A stretch of 64,000 nt of DNA from Marinagarivorans sp. GTDB lineage: Bacteria; Pseudomonadota; Gammaproteobacteria; Pseudomonadales; Cellvibrionaceae. The stretch spans positions 46,802 through 110,801 of the forward strand of contig JANQJB010000092.1 in assembly GCA_028281865.1 (NCBI GenBank), in the 5' to 3' direction. The notes beneath the pieces were generated by a model. That model was given only the letters and a program-made list of their open reading frames with translations, was not told the origin of the DNA and did not search any database. This document shows, piece after piece, positions 35,879 to 44,446 of the stretch (position 1 is the first letter of the stretch; each line of letters begins with the position of its first letter). A program made the position numbers and the translations under genes.

Positions 35879-36229
35879 ATGAAATGGCTCGGTTGGGTGG
35901 TAGCAAATATCTTGATCGTCTTATTAATTTGGCAAAAATTAGAATGGCGCGAAGAGGAGAAATTGTTACGCGAACAACTTTCCGCTGTGGAGCAACGCAC
36001 TGCGTTATTGGAACAAAACATCGCAGAACTGCATCTTCAGATTGATAAACTGGAGGAAAGTGATGTTGTTAATTCGGTAAAAGATATGAACGATTCCCTC
36101 TCCGACAATTTTTCGTCGCTAATGGAAAAACTTAAGAAAAGCGCTAAACAGCTGAAAGACAGTATTAAGCGTGATGATGTGCCCGAAAGCCAGTCTGAAC
36201 TACCTCAAGACAACGATGAAATGCTATAA
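35879..36229 (+). CDS. Small membrane protein with coiled coil
   Basis: 116 residues. A membrane helix (about 4-20) is followed by a coiled coil (about 24-60) and a charged Ser/Asp/Lys-rich tail. The shape resembles small division or envelope scaffolds, but I do not recognise the family. It starts at ATG 35879 after a 256-bp intergenic stretch with a small hairpin (35792-35807). It is followed by the rhombosortase-like gene after 17 bp. Confidence 0.6.
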   Translation: MKWLGWVVANILIVLLIWQKLEWREEEKLLREQLSAVEQRTALLEQNIAELHLQIDKLEESDVVNSVKDMNDSLSDNFSSLMEKLKKSAKQLKDSIKRDDVPESQSELPQDNDEML

Positions 36230-36246
36230 ATGTAACGGAGCTTACA

Positions 36247-36867
36247 TTGCCGCTGCTATTTAATTTAAGTGCTATCAAGAATGAGCGAGAAAAATACTGC
36301 TTTTTAGCAGTGCTACTTTTAGTATTTTCTATTCCTTATTTTTTACCTGAAACTGTCGCACAATTGTTGCAGTTTGATCGTGAGTTGATTGCACAGGGGC
36401 AAGGGTGGCGGTTTATAACCGGGCACTTCGTTTATTTCACATTTTATCACTACGCGATGAATGTAATCGGCTTGGCATTTTGTAGTTTTTTTATCTATTG
36501 GTACGAGCCACGCATAATTTTTTGGTTATCTTTTCTTTTAATACCAATCGGTGTATCGATAGGTATTTATTGGTTTTCTCTACAATCCGATATATACCGC
36601 GGGTTCTCCGCCGTGTTTTATGGAATGATCGCTATGGGAGTTTTTATTGTAGCGCGTAATTCTCTTTGGCTGGCGGGCGTATTGGCACTGGCTTTGTATG
36701 GGAAGCTTTACTTCGAGCAGCAAGATAATTTTGATCGACTATACATGGAAAATTATATCGATGCTGCGGTTGCTACAGACGCACATCTAGCGGGAACTGT
36801 GAGCGGCCTGATTATTTATGCAGTTTATCGCTTAATTTTGTTGTTTCGCGAAAAATTAACGCAATAA
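36247..36867 (+). CDS. rrtA: Rhombosortase-like intramembrane serine protease
   Basis: 206 residues, starting at TTG 36247 with GGAG at 7 bp. Six membrane segments. The rhomboid fold is shown by GWRFITGHFVYFTFYHYAMN (about 53-72), a catalytic Ser121 in RGFSAVFYG and His180 in DAHLAGTVSG. The overall pattern fits rhombosortases, the rhomboid subfamily that processes proteins with a GlyGly-CTERM tail. I see no protein with that tail in this window. The residue after the serine is Ala instead of the Gly more usual in rhomboids. Role as rhombosortase is an inference from the short length and motifs. Confidence 0.75.
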   Translation: MPLLFNLSAIKNEREKYCFLAVLLLVFSIPYFLPETVAQLLQFDRELIAQGQGWRFITGHFVYFTFYHYAMNVIGLAFCSFFIYWYEPRIIFWLSFLLIPIGVSIGIYWFSLQSDIYRGFSAVFYGMIAMGVFIVARNSLWLAGVLALALYGKLYFEQQDNFDRLYMENYIDAAVATDAHLAGTVSGLIIYAVYRLILLFREKLTQ

Positions 36868-36879
36868 CGGCGCCTTTAT

Positions 36880-37554
36880 TCAGTGGTTAATAATTTCCTC
36901 CTGTGCCGGAGTTGCTATAACGTGAGTATTAGGGTCTTTAACAGTTGGCGATTCCGTAGCGGGTAACTCGCGAGTAGGCTTTTGTAAATTTTTTGCCGAA
37001 CTATCGTAGGAGTTCGCGATAACGACTAAACCCATTGCACGGGCCGAACGTCGGTTATCGACATCTATAGTTGCCAATACATTGACGAGATGGCGCCCAT
37101 CTTTGTGCGCTAAGAGCTCAAGCGGTAAAACGATTTCTGGCCGCAGGTTTAAATCAAACCTAAAAACAAGTGGTGCTTTATCGATGGACAAGCCTTCATC
37201 AGCATTTACTTTAACGGTCAATATGCCTTCCTTATGAGTTGTTTTTAGTACAACCATTGTTTGATGTTGTTCGAGTGTTTCCACAAAAATATGCGATTCA
37301 CTTGCAACACGAATGCTCGCGCCTGGTTTTTGATAATTTCCTGGGCCCATTGAGGCAGGGTGATTTGATGTCAGTTGTTTTTCTTCGCTCAGTTCTAGCG
37401 TATTGTCAGAAAGCTTTTCCTCTGACGTATTCGAGGCTTTAGGCTGCTCAGAATCAGTACAATTTGCCAGAGTAAAAATAAATACTAAGATGGCTGCGAT
37501 GCAAATACCGCGCTTAAGATAAATCGACTTTAGTAATGATTTTTTGTCGTTCAT
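36880..37554 (-). CDS. Lipoprotein of unknown function
   Basis: 224 residues. A basic start (MNDKKSLLKSIYLKRG), hydrophobic core and LANC lipobox predict a lipoprotein. The middle part (about 75-170) is beta-rich (ETLEQHQTMVVLKTTHKEGI, ARAMGLVVIANSYD) and resembles no family I can name. The tail is Thr/Pro/Glu-rich. It is the second gene of a unit with the zinc metalloprotease gene, whose stop is 8 bp upstream, so a joint role is likely. Confidence 0.65.
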   Translation of the reverse strand: MNDKKSLLKSIYLKRGICIAAILVFIFTLANCTDSEQPKASNTSEEKLSDNTLELSEEKQLTSNHPASMGPGNYQKPGASIRVASESHIFVETLEQHQTMVVLKTTHKEGILTVKVNADEGLSIDKAPLVFRFDLNLRPEIVLPLELLAHKDGRHLVNVLATIDVDNRRSARAMGLVVIANSYDSSAKNLQKPTRELPATESPTVKDPNTHVIATPAQEEIINH

Positions 37555-37562
37555 TGTTATAT

Positions 37563-39290
37563 TTACTCCACGCTCACATCAAAACACGCGAGGCCGCCTG
37601 TAGGGCCATTGAGATCGTCGTCGCGGTTAGCAGATTCATACACAACAAGCAGATATTCGTCCTGTACTAAATTTGCAGTAAGTTCGTCGCTATTTAATGT
37701 ACTAGAATCCGTTCGATTAATATATTCACCGCGGCGATAGAGCTCAAAGTCGGGGTTGGTATCTTCGAGTTTATTCATAACGAAGTCCGATAGCATACTG
37801 TTGTTCTTAGTTGCGCGGATAGTATAGCGTCCAGGAGTATCAACGTTTAAGCGAATAAACCGGTTTACGTCGACGCCGTTGAATTCGATTGTCGTGTTGT
37901 CGCTGCACACGTTAATAAGGTCGCCGACCGCTAGTTCACGATAAAGCGGCGCAGTAACAGCTGGATGAAAAATGTTTTGTTCGGTACTGCCAAAGGGGTC
38001 GTCTACGGTAATATTTTGTGCCGAGAGCAAAGCGTCGATGGCATTTGCACTATCTGGAACAATTGCCTTTAACGTATCCGCAAAAAGGTAAATAGAGGTA
38101 GCGCCAGTAAAGCTCTTGTAGGTGTCGCTTGCCAAGGTCTGATAAATAGGTGCAAAACCGAGTTCGATTTCATCGACGTCGTCGCTATTCTCGTCAAAAA
38201 TATCGTACAGGATGCTTTGTATCGAACCTTCGTTGTAAAAACCGGGAATTGCATACGAGTTCTGCTCCATATCGATAGTAAATGCCGCGTGTTGGCCCGT
38301 ATCGGATGAATCTTTGTAGAGCGGTGAGTTCCCTGAAATTGCAGCAAACACATTGCCGAGCCCTTCGCTAAAGGTAAGTCGCATATCTTGCTTTAAGTCG
38401 GGTTTGTGGACACCACCCGTGCTATCGGTTCTGAAAAGAACGTCCTCGATAAAATGCAAAAATTCGTGTTGGATTACCGTGCGGTCATATTCGTCGGTGT
38501 CATTGTTTTCGCGCCCAAGAACATAGATGCGGTTATTGTTGATGGAGTAGTAACTTGTACCAATTTCACCCTCTGCGAGGTTGCCATTAACGGTGGTATT
38601 AAACACGCTCCAAAACACATCGAGGTTTTCTAAGATAACGTCGTTGTCGACCGATTCGATCAGTTTTAGTGAGTCGTAAATAGCATCCAAAATTGCAAAC
38701 GCCGCTGCGCTTCGCGCTTGAGTGTAAGCAGAGCCTGTCCAGCCAGAAATTGCATGCAAGTTTCGTGTTTGTAAGTTAGCGCCGGCAGAATCGGCAATTT
38801 GTCCATCCAAAATGTAGTTGGCATCGTCGCGGGTATTGTCTTTTACTGATATATGCCACCTGGGGAGAATGCTAGTCATTTCAGCACGAACACGGACCTT
38901 CAGAAAGCGGTTTTGTGGAACTTCGAATGAGTAGTAGCCATTTTCATCGGTAATGGTCTCAGCCAAAATTTCCCGGCCGCTATTAGTTTCCTCAATTGCC
39001 TGCACGATTACGCCCCGCACAGGGCGTTGCTCGGTAGCGTCGTAAGATAGACCGAGTAAATTGTTAGACGAGAATGGAACGAAATCAAAAGTCACGGTAC
39101 CGTCCATAGTCTTAGCGGGCCCAGTAAAACCAGAGCTTGAAGACGATGAACTTGAACTTGTTGAAGATGAACTGGAGCTGCTCGATGAGGGTAGAGGGTT
39201 GTTTCCAGAGCTGCTGCCGCCGCACGCCACCAGTGCCAGATTAATGGCCGTGACAACGAATAAAAACTTCAGTAATCGCGCCTCAAACAT
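37563..39290 (-). CDS. Secreted zinc metalloprotease-like lipoprotein with poly-Ser linker
   Basis: 575 residues. The lipobox is LVAC (Cys23), followed by a serine linker (about 35-53, with one Thr). A carboxypeptidase-regulatory-like beta domain follows (about 60-140, ENGYYSFEVP). A metalloprotease-like region has HEFLH (275-279) and a candidate third ligand Glu309 in SEGLGNVF, the gluzincin pattern. The C-terminal about 110 residues form a beta-rich domain, FNGVDVNRFIRLNVDTPGRY, that resembles pre-peptidase C-terminal folds. The protein probably sits on the outer membrane. Its target is unknown. The gene is first in the unit with the lipoprotein at 36880-37554. Tandem repeats lie in its upstream DNA. 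Confidence 0.75.
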   Translation of the reverse strand: MFEARLLKFLFVVTAINLALVACGGSSSGNNPLPSSSSSSSSSTSSSSSSSSSGFTGPAKTMDGTVTFDFVPFSSNNLLGLSYDATEQRPVRGVIVQAIEETNSGREILAETITDENGYYSFEVPQNRFLKVRVRAEMTSILPRWHISVKDNTRDDANYILDGQIADSAGANLQTRNLHAISGWTGSAYTQARSAAAFAILDAIYDSLKLIESVDNDVILENLDVFWSVFNTTVNGNLAEGEIGTSYYSINNNRIYVLGRENNDTDEYDRTVIQHEFLHFIEDVLFRTDSTGGVHKPDLKQDMRLTFSEGLGNVFAAISGNSPLYKDSSDTGQHAAFTIDMEQNSYAIPGFYNEGSIQSILYDIFDENSDDVDEIELGFAPIYQTLASDTYKSFTGATSIYLFADTLKAIVPDSANAIDALLSAQNITVDDPFGSTEQNIFHPAVTAPLYRELAVGDLINVCSDNTTIEFNGVDVNRFIRLNVDTPGRYTIRATKNNSMLSDFVMNKLEDTNPDFELYRRGEYINRTDSSTLNSDELTANLVQDEYLLVVYESANRDDDLNGPTGGLACFDVSVE

Positions 39291-39308
39291 ATTGATCGAC
39301 CTAAAAAT

Positions 39309-39340
39309 ATATCGACTTAAAACTATATCGATTTAAAACT
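39309..39340. repeat. Two tandem 16-bp repeats upstream of the metalloprotease gene
   Basis: ATATCGACTTAAAACT (39309-39324) and ATATCGATTTAAAACT (39325-39340) differ by one base, with a weaker third copy just before (about 39293-39308). They lie 18 bp upstream of the start codon at 39290 and could be binding sites or a leader element. Confidence 0.6.
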
Positions 39341-39467
39341 ATGACTCGTTATTGTTACTTAAGGTTACGGGCTTTGCGGGCTATTGTCTTGGTTGAATTC
39401 ACAAAACCATTGAATAAGTTGCGATATACCGCCCAGAGCGCCTACTTTAGGCCGTTCGAACAGCCGG

Positions 39468-39743
39468 CTAGAGCCTTGTTTGTTCGCGAATCATATAGGC
39501 GAACGAGATAATATGAGCGATCGCGATGTACAGGTTTTCGGGAATATTGTCGCCCAGCTCTAAGGTGGAGAGTAACTCTACTAAAGGGGCATTGTCGCAT
39601 AGCGGTACCCCGTGTTCTTCAGCAATTTCAATAATTTCCTCTGCTTCTTGCCCCAGTCCTTTTGCAGCTAATGTCGGAGCCTGTTGGCCGTCATAGATCA
39701 GAGCGACTGCTTTTTGTAGTTCGGGTCTCAGCGGTTTTTTCAT
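39468..39743 (-). CDS. FlhB C-terminal-domain-like protein (FlhB2 type)
   Basis: 91 residues from the ATG at 39743, which overlaps the stop of the upstream gene as ATGA. A longer frame to 39809 is inside the FliK-like gene and is not favoured. KAVALIYDGQQAPTLAAKG and PLVELLSTLELGDNIPENLY are the export-switch domain of FlhB/EscU, but the NPTH cleavage site is replaced by DGQQAPTL and the membrane domain is missing. Such stand-alone copies accompany FliK-like genes in several gammaproteobacteria. Role in flagellar export is inferred. Confidence 0.85.
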   Translation of the reverse strand: MKKPLRPELQKAVALIYDGQQAPTLAAKGLGQEAEEIIEIAEEHGVPLCDNAPLVELLSTLELGDNIPENLYIAIAHIISFAYMIREQTRL

Positions 39744-41389
39744 GTCGAAATGTCTACTAAAGAGTAATTTAACTGCATCTTTTGTTGTGGCGGTTGTTCT
39801 TTGTTGCATTCCAATTGTTGGACATGGATTCCTTTAGCCTCAAGTTGGTTTTTCAGAATGTGTAAGGAATTTTGTGTCTCATTTCGTGTTGCATCCAAAG
39901 ATGCCCAAAATTGCGCACTTAATGTCTCGTTGATAAGGCTGATTTGTGTGGCGAAGCTGCCATACTCGTCTAGGTCAAATTCCATGAATATTTGCCACTT
40001 TTGACCTAGCTCGTCGGCGCCTTTTTTTTCCGGCTGTTCTTCTTTTTCGTCCCATTCCAGCGGAAGCTGTTGCAAGGACAAAAATAAATTGCCGATGCCA
40101 TCTTGAAAGCGCAGTGGGAGCTCATAATGGAGCTGCGTGCCGCGAGTCACGTTTTCGTTTGTAGCATCACCAAGTGATTGTTGCTGGAGAAGTTGAATTC
40201 GCGCTAGACCAGACTGGGCGAGCTGGTGCAGGTGATGATTAATTTGCGCGCGTGAAAACGGAAGTTCCTTGGCATTTTTGTCGATTTTTGCTGGGAAGCC
40301 GAGCAGCAGCTTAATGATTTCGTCGACAGCGCCAGGTTTTACCAAGTCTGGCTTAGTATAAGTTGTGTTTGGGCTATCGCTGTGCACAAGTTGAGTTGCA
40401 GAATCGAGTTTTATCAACAGTGCTTTAAGGTCTTCAGCAATTATTTTATTGTTAAAAATAGTGGCAATGCGGGTTTGAGTTTTTAGATCTATTGGTAAAT
40501 CTGGTTTGCCAACAGATTTTGTCAAAGTTTCATGTACAAGACGAAATAATTTATTTTCCAGCATCGGCCCAGCATTATTTAACAGGTTCTTGACTGCAGT
40601 TGGTGAAGTATTTTTTGCCTCGAGACTATTAGTCGATTGGGTAAACCACTGCTCCAGCTTTACCAGCGCGGATTTTACTTGGGGGCTAACAAGCGCCTGC
40701 TGGGTTTGTGTATTCAACTGATTAAACGCCTGAGTAACGGCTAGCATCTGCTTAAAAAACAAGCCCAGTTTGACTTGATAGGGAAGCGATTGTTTGAGTG
40801 CTTCGATGAGAGCTACTTCCTGCTCAGGTAGCAGGTTCGGGCGCGGATTGGTCGTCTGAGGAGCGTTGTTAGAGTTTTTAATCGGGCCATTGTGCTCTGG
40901 CATTTTGGTGGGTACAGCGCTAGGTCTAGTGTCACCGATCTGAACAGAGCCATGGTTTGTGCTGTCAGGTCTTACCAAGGTGCTGGTGATGCTTGAGTCA
41001 GCTTTTGCGCTATTCGTTGGAGTTAGAGCATTAGCATGGGGGGTACTCCAATGCAGTCGAAAATTGCCGCTGGGTAAACGTTCTATCTGCACTGTTTGTC
41101 CGGTTTTAATTGCTTGATCCGTGAGAGTATGCAGTAGCCGGGCGTTGCCGACTTTTAGAATCGCCAAGCGCAACTGTTCAGAGTTCAGAACGTTTTTCCA
41201 CTCTGGAGACTGTCCTTTTAATTGCAGTAAAATTGAGCGCTCTTCTGCTGTAACGTCAATTAATTTGCTGACGCTAGCATTAACGCTTTCGCCCACGCGT
41301 GTGCCCAGCTGGTCGAGTAATTTATTTAAATCGGCGCTAATCGGTTGCGTGGTCAAGCTTGAAGCAGGTGGGCGATTGTATATATCCAT
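39740..41389 (-). CDS. FliK-family flagellar hook-length control protein
   Basis: 549 residues. The N-terminal two thirds are Gln/Asn/Thr/Ser-rich and disordered, and the C-terminal part (about 420-520) is the Flg_hook domain: GIGNLFLSLQQLPLEWDE, FMEFDLDEYGSFATQISLI, and HILKNQLEAKGIHVQQLE. FliK measures hook length and switches export by contact with FlhB. The FlhB-like gene follows with ATGA overlap, which fits this role. No other flagellar gene lies in the window, so it may be a paralogue of a main-cluster FliK. Divergent from ccmA. Confidence 0.85.
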   Translation of the reverse strand: MDIYNRPPASSLTTQPISADLNKLLDQLGTRVGESVNASVSKLIDVTAEERSILLQLKGQSPEWKNVLNSEQLRLAILKVGNARLLHTLTDQAIKTGQTVQIERLPSGNFRLHWSTPHANALTPTNSAKADSSITSTLVRPDSTNHGSVQIGDTRPSAVPTKMPEHNGPIKNSNNAPQTTNPRPNLLPEQEVALIEALKQSLPYQVKLGLFFKQMLAVTQAFNQLNTQTQQALVSPQVKSALVKLEQWFTQSTNSLEAKNTSPTAVKNLLNNAGPMLENKLFRLVHETLTKSVGKPDLPIDLKTQTRIATIFNNKIIAEDLKALLIKLDSATQLVHSDSPNTTYTKPDLVKPGAVDEIIKLLLGFPAKIDKNAKELPFSRAQINHHLHQLAQSGLARIQLLQQQSLGDATNENVTRGTQLHYELPLRFQDGIGNLFLSLQQLPLEWDEKEEQPEKKGADELGQKWQIFMEFDLDEYGSFATQISLINETLSAQFWASLDATRNETQNSLHILKNQLEAKGIHVQQLECNKEQPPQQKMQLNYSLVDIST

Positions 41390-41455
41390 CTCGTATCATC
41401 GAAGCATTATTACTTCGATATTAGTTCAACGTAGCTTGGTATGCCGCGAATTTGA

Positions 41456-41485
41456 TTGAAGCTAAGAGGTCAGGGTTGCTATAGT
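41456..41485 (+). promoter_or_regulatory. Candidate promoter of the ccm cluster
   Basis: TTGAAG (41456-41461) and TATAGT (41480-41485) with an 18-bp spacer, 55 bp before the ccmA start. It is the best sigma-70-like match in the 150-bp gap. Weak support only. Confidence 0.35.
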
Positions 41486-41539
41486 AAAGGGCTATAAGTC
41501 ACTGAATAATTTATTTTTTCTTTTAGTTTTGGAGAATAT

Positions 41540-42172
41540 GTGCCCGAGCTTGAGTTAGAGGCATTTACCTGCGAACGCGACGATTCCCCGTTATTTGAGC
41601 CGTTAGACTTGGCTATTGAGCCGGGTGAAATTGTGCAAGTAGCCGGGCCAAATGGCGCAGGTAAAACGACTTTATTGCGCGCGCTTTGCGGCTTGTTCAC
41701 CAACTGGAAGGGCAGGTTTAGTTGGCGCGGGAATGTTTTGCGGCGGCCTAATTTCGATATGCTCGATCAAATGCTTTACCTCGGACATCATCCCGGAGTT
41801 AAACGATCTCTGACAGCACGTGAAAACCTGCAGTGGTATTTTGGGGTTCAGGGGCGGGTTACGCCCGATAAGGTTGAAAATATTCTGGCGCACGTGGGCC
41901 TTGCCGGTTACGCCGATATCCAGTGTCAAAATATGTCAGCGGGGCAAATGCGGCGTGTTGCGCTCGCACGTCTATACGCCACATACGCTAGTTTGTGGGT
42001 GCTTGATGAGCCTTTCACTGCTATCGATGTGAAAGGTGTTGAACATCTCGAAAACTTAATTGAAAACCATGCGGCAAAAGGTGGAACTGTTCTTCTGACA
42101 ACGCATCAAGCACTTTCAATTCCGAGTTTCCGAACTGTGCATTTAGTCCCATTTGTTCAAGGGCAACTATGA
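41540..42172 (+). CDS. ccmA: Heme exporter ATP-binding protein CcmA
   Basis: 210 residues, GTG start with GGAG at 6 bp. Walker A is GPNGAGKTT (36-44), signature MSAGQMRRVALARL, Walker B LWVLDEPFTA. CcmA drives release of heme-loaded CcmE by the CcmABC complex at the inner membrane. It heads the cytochrome c maturation cluster, with ccmB starting at the ATGA overlap. Length is typical. Certain assignment by motif and context. Confidence 0.97.
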   Translation: MPELELEAFTCERDDSPLFEPLDLAIEPGEIVQVAGPNGAGKTTLLRALCGLFTNWKGRFSWRGNVLRRPNFDMLDQMLYLGHHPGVKRSLTARENLQWYFGVQGRVTPDKVENILAHVGLAGYADIQCQNMSAGQMRRVALARLYATYASLWVLDEPFTAIDVKGVEHLENLIENHAAKGGTVLLTTHQALSIPSFRTVHLVPFVQGQL

Positions 42173-42870
42173 GCGAAATGAACCTAGCTCAGTCGAGTTT
42201 GTCTCTTGCACTTTGGATAAACCTTAAGCGCGAAGTTATCGTCGCGGTGCGACACAAAGGGGAGTTAGCTAACCCTTTGATGTTTTTTTTAATGGTAGTG
42301 GTTTTTATCCCGTTGGGTATTAGCCCCGAGCCAAAAGTATTGGCACCGTTGGCGCCCGGTTTGATATGGGTTATTGCGTTGTTGGCGACGCTGTTATCGC
42401 TCGACGGTTTGTTTCGCAGTGACTACGAAGATGGATCATTAGAGCAAATGCTAATGAGTCCTCAGCCACTGGCCATTTTCGTCGTCACTAAAATATTGGC
42501 GCATTGGTTGATGACAGGTGTGCCGTTAACGCTGATTGCACCGGCGCTGGGTTTGATGCTCTATCTTCCTGCGGAGGGATACGGTGCGATGCTGCTATCG
42601 TTGTTTATAGGCACAGGCTCGCTGAGCATGATCGGTGCCATCGGTGCAGCGCTCACAGTTTCGTTGCGCAAAGGGGGCTTGGTATTGTCGCTAATTGTTA
42701 TGCCTCTTTATGTTCCGGTGCTAATTTTTGGCGCTAGCGCGGTGACCAGCGCCGTGGGAGGCGATAAAATTGGGCTTGAAATCGCCATTTTATTGGCAAT
42801 GTTTTTGACGGCGATGTTGCTCGCGCCCTTTGCGGCCGCGGGTGCGCTGAAGATAGGCACCGATGCGTAG
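42169..42870 (+). CDS. ccmB: Heme exporter membrane protein CcmB
   Basis: 233 residues with six membrane segments. The SPQPLAIFVVTKILAHWLMTGVPL region is typical of CcmB. It partners with CcmA and CcmC in the CcmABCD complex that moves holo-CcmE. The start ATG overlaps the ccmA stop by 4 bp. The next gene, ccmC, follows after 106 bp. Confidence 0.96.
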   Translation: MSEMNLAQSSLSLALWINLKREVIVAVRHKGELANPLMFFLMVVVFIPLGISPEPKVLAPLAPGLIWVIALLATLLSLDGLFRSDYEDGSLEQMLMSPQPLAIFVVTKILAHWLMTGVPLTLIAPALGLMLYLPAEGYGAMLLSLFIGTGSLSMIGAIGAALTVSLRKGGLVLSLIVMPLYVPVLIFGASAVTSAVGGDKIGLEIAILLAMFLTAMLLAPFAAAGALKIGTDA

Positions 42871-42976
42871 GATTTGTATAAATGCTGATATTTAAGGCTT
42901 TTTCATCGATGAAATCGAATAAACAGACCAATAAAAAACGACAAATTAGGGTAAGACAAACAAGGTAGAATATATA

Positions 42977-43723
42977 GTGGCTTCTTGGCAGTGGTTTCAC
43001 CGCATGGGTTCGCCCAAGTGGTTCTATGAAAAAATGCGTATTTGGATGCTTGCGTTGGGCTTTTTGTCTTGCGCGATGATAATGGTCGGCATGGTCTGGG
43101 GGCTGGCATTCGCGCCGGCCGAGCTGAAGCAGGGAAATAGCTACCGCATCATGTATGTCCATGTACCGACCGCAATTGTATCGATGGGCGGTTATTATGT
43201 GATGGCGATCGCTGGTGCAATCGGCCTGATTTGGCGTATGAAGTTATCGTTTATGGTGATGAAATCCACTGCACCAGTTGGTGCGATTCTCACTTTCCTC
43301 GGCTTGTTTACCGGTGCAGTATGGGGTAAACCAACATGGGGTGTTTACTGGGTCTGGGATGCACGTATCACTTTCATGGTCATTTTGTTTTTTATCTACT
43401 TGGGCATTATCGCTTTGCAGGAAGCCTATCCAGACAAAGATATGGGCGATAAAGCTGCAGCTTTGCTATCACTTGTCGGCATGGTAGTTGTTCCTTTGAT
43501 TTATAAGTCGGTCGATTGGTGGTTTACGTTGCACCAGAAATCGACGTTTAAGCTTACCGAAAAATCCACCATTGACCCTAGCATGGCCTATCCGCTGATA
43601 CTGATGATATTTGCCACTTATATGTTTTTTGCTTGGATGGTGATCTATCGCACGCGAGTGGAAATCTTGTACCGTGAGCGAAAAACTCAATGGGTTAAAC
43701 AAGCCCTGCTTGGACCAGCTTAG
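42977..43723 (+). CDS. ccmC: Heme lyase CcmC
   Basis: 248 residues from a GTG with AAGG upstream. Six membrane segments and a periplasmic Trp-rich WD-like motif WGKPTWGVYWVWDARIT (about 114-131) that binds heme, with conserved His residues near 64 and later (HVPTAIVSM). CcmC loads heme onto CcmE. Its position between ccmB and ccmD is the usual one. Confidence 0.97.
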   Translation: MASWQWFHRMGSPKWFYEKMRIWMLALGFLSCAMIMVGMVWGLAFAPAELKQGNSYRIMYVHVPTAIVSMGGYYVMAIAGAIGLIWRMKLSFMVMKSTAPVGAILTFLGLFTGAVWGKPTWGVYWVWDARITFMVILFFIYLGIIALQEAYPDKDMGDKAAALLSLVGMVVVPLIYKSVDWWFTLHQKSTFKLTEKSTIDPSMAYPLILMIFATYMFFAWMVIYRTRVEILYRERKTQWVKQALLGPA

Positions 43724-43743
43724 ATTTTGGAGGGCAACGCAGC

Positions 43744-43989
43744 GTGAATTTTCAGTTCGAATCGTTTGAGGCGTTTATGCATATGGAAGGGCACGGACCC
43801 TTTGTTTGGGTCAGCTATGCGGTTTTTGTTGCAACCTTAGTTTTTATTGTTGCGATCACTCGGGCACGGCAGTCGCGTATAAAAAGGGAGTTGCGTGCTA
43901 TAAACGCAAGAAGTTCGCAACCTGAATCATCTGAAACAACTTCCGAATCACCGCCTACGCAAGAGGAGAATTACGATGCATCCCGTTAG
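43744..43989 (+). CDS. ccmD: Heme exporter protein CcmD
   Basis: 81 residues, GTG start with GGAGGG upstream. A single membrane helix (about 20-38) is followed by a charged tail (RARQSRIKREL). The GHGPFVWVSYAV start is typical. CcmD is the small subunit that helps release CcmE from CcmABC. It overlaps ccmE by 14 bp. Confidence 0.92.
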   Translation: MNFQFESFEAFMHMEGHGPFVWVSYAVFVATLVFIVAITRARQSRIKRELRAINARSSQPESSETTSESPPTQEENYDASR

Positions 43990-44437
43990 AAAACAGCGTT
44001 TAATCTTGGTGCTTGTAGTTGTTGCTGTCAGCAGTGTTGTTTCTGCGCTAGTGCTTTACGCAACAAGAGAATTTGGCGATTACGCTTATTCAATATCTAA
44101 AATCGTAAGCGGCGATATCGATAAAACTAAATCCATTCGCGCCGGTGGTTGTGTCGTTCCCGGAAGCGTTATAAGAGCGACAGACCGCTTGTTTACGACT
44201 TTTCAAATTACCGATGGTATGGCAAATTTAAAAGTTACTTACGACGGTTTGCTGCCTGATTTATTTGCCGAAGAGGAAGCGGCGGTTATTACTGGTAGAC
44301 TCGATGATGGGGGTACTCTTGTCGCTTCGAAAGTGATGGCTAAACACGATGAAACCTACACGCCAAAAGAAGTTTCCGACAATCTCGAAGAGGCAAATGT
44401 ACCTTCGCGTGATTGCAAGGGAATTACTTACGATTAG
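43976..44437 (+). CDS. ccmE: Heme chaperone CcmE
   Basis: 153 residues. An N-terminal membrane anchor (about 9-28) precedes an OB-type beta domain. The covalent heme histidine is His124 in AKHDETYTP, with the conserved Tyr128 four residues later. CcmE carries heme from CcmABCD to CcmF/H in the periplasm. GGAG lies before the ATG, inside ccmD. Confidence 0.97.
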   Translation: MHPVRKQRLILVLVVVAVSSVVSALVLYATREFGDYAYSISKIVSGDIDKTKSIRAGGCVVPGSVIRATDRLFTTFQITDGMANLKVTYDGLLPDLFAEEEAAVITGRLDDGGTLVASKVMAKHDETYTPKEVSDNLEEANVPSRDCKGITYD

Positions 44438-44446
44438 AGAAAAGTT

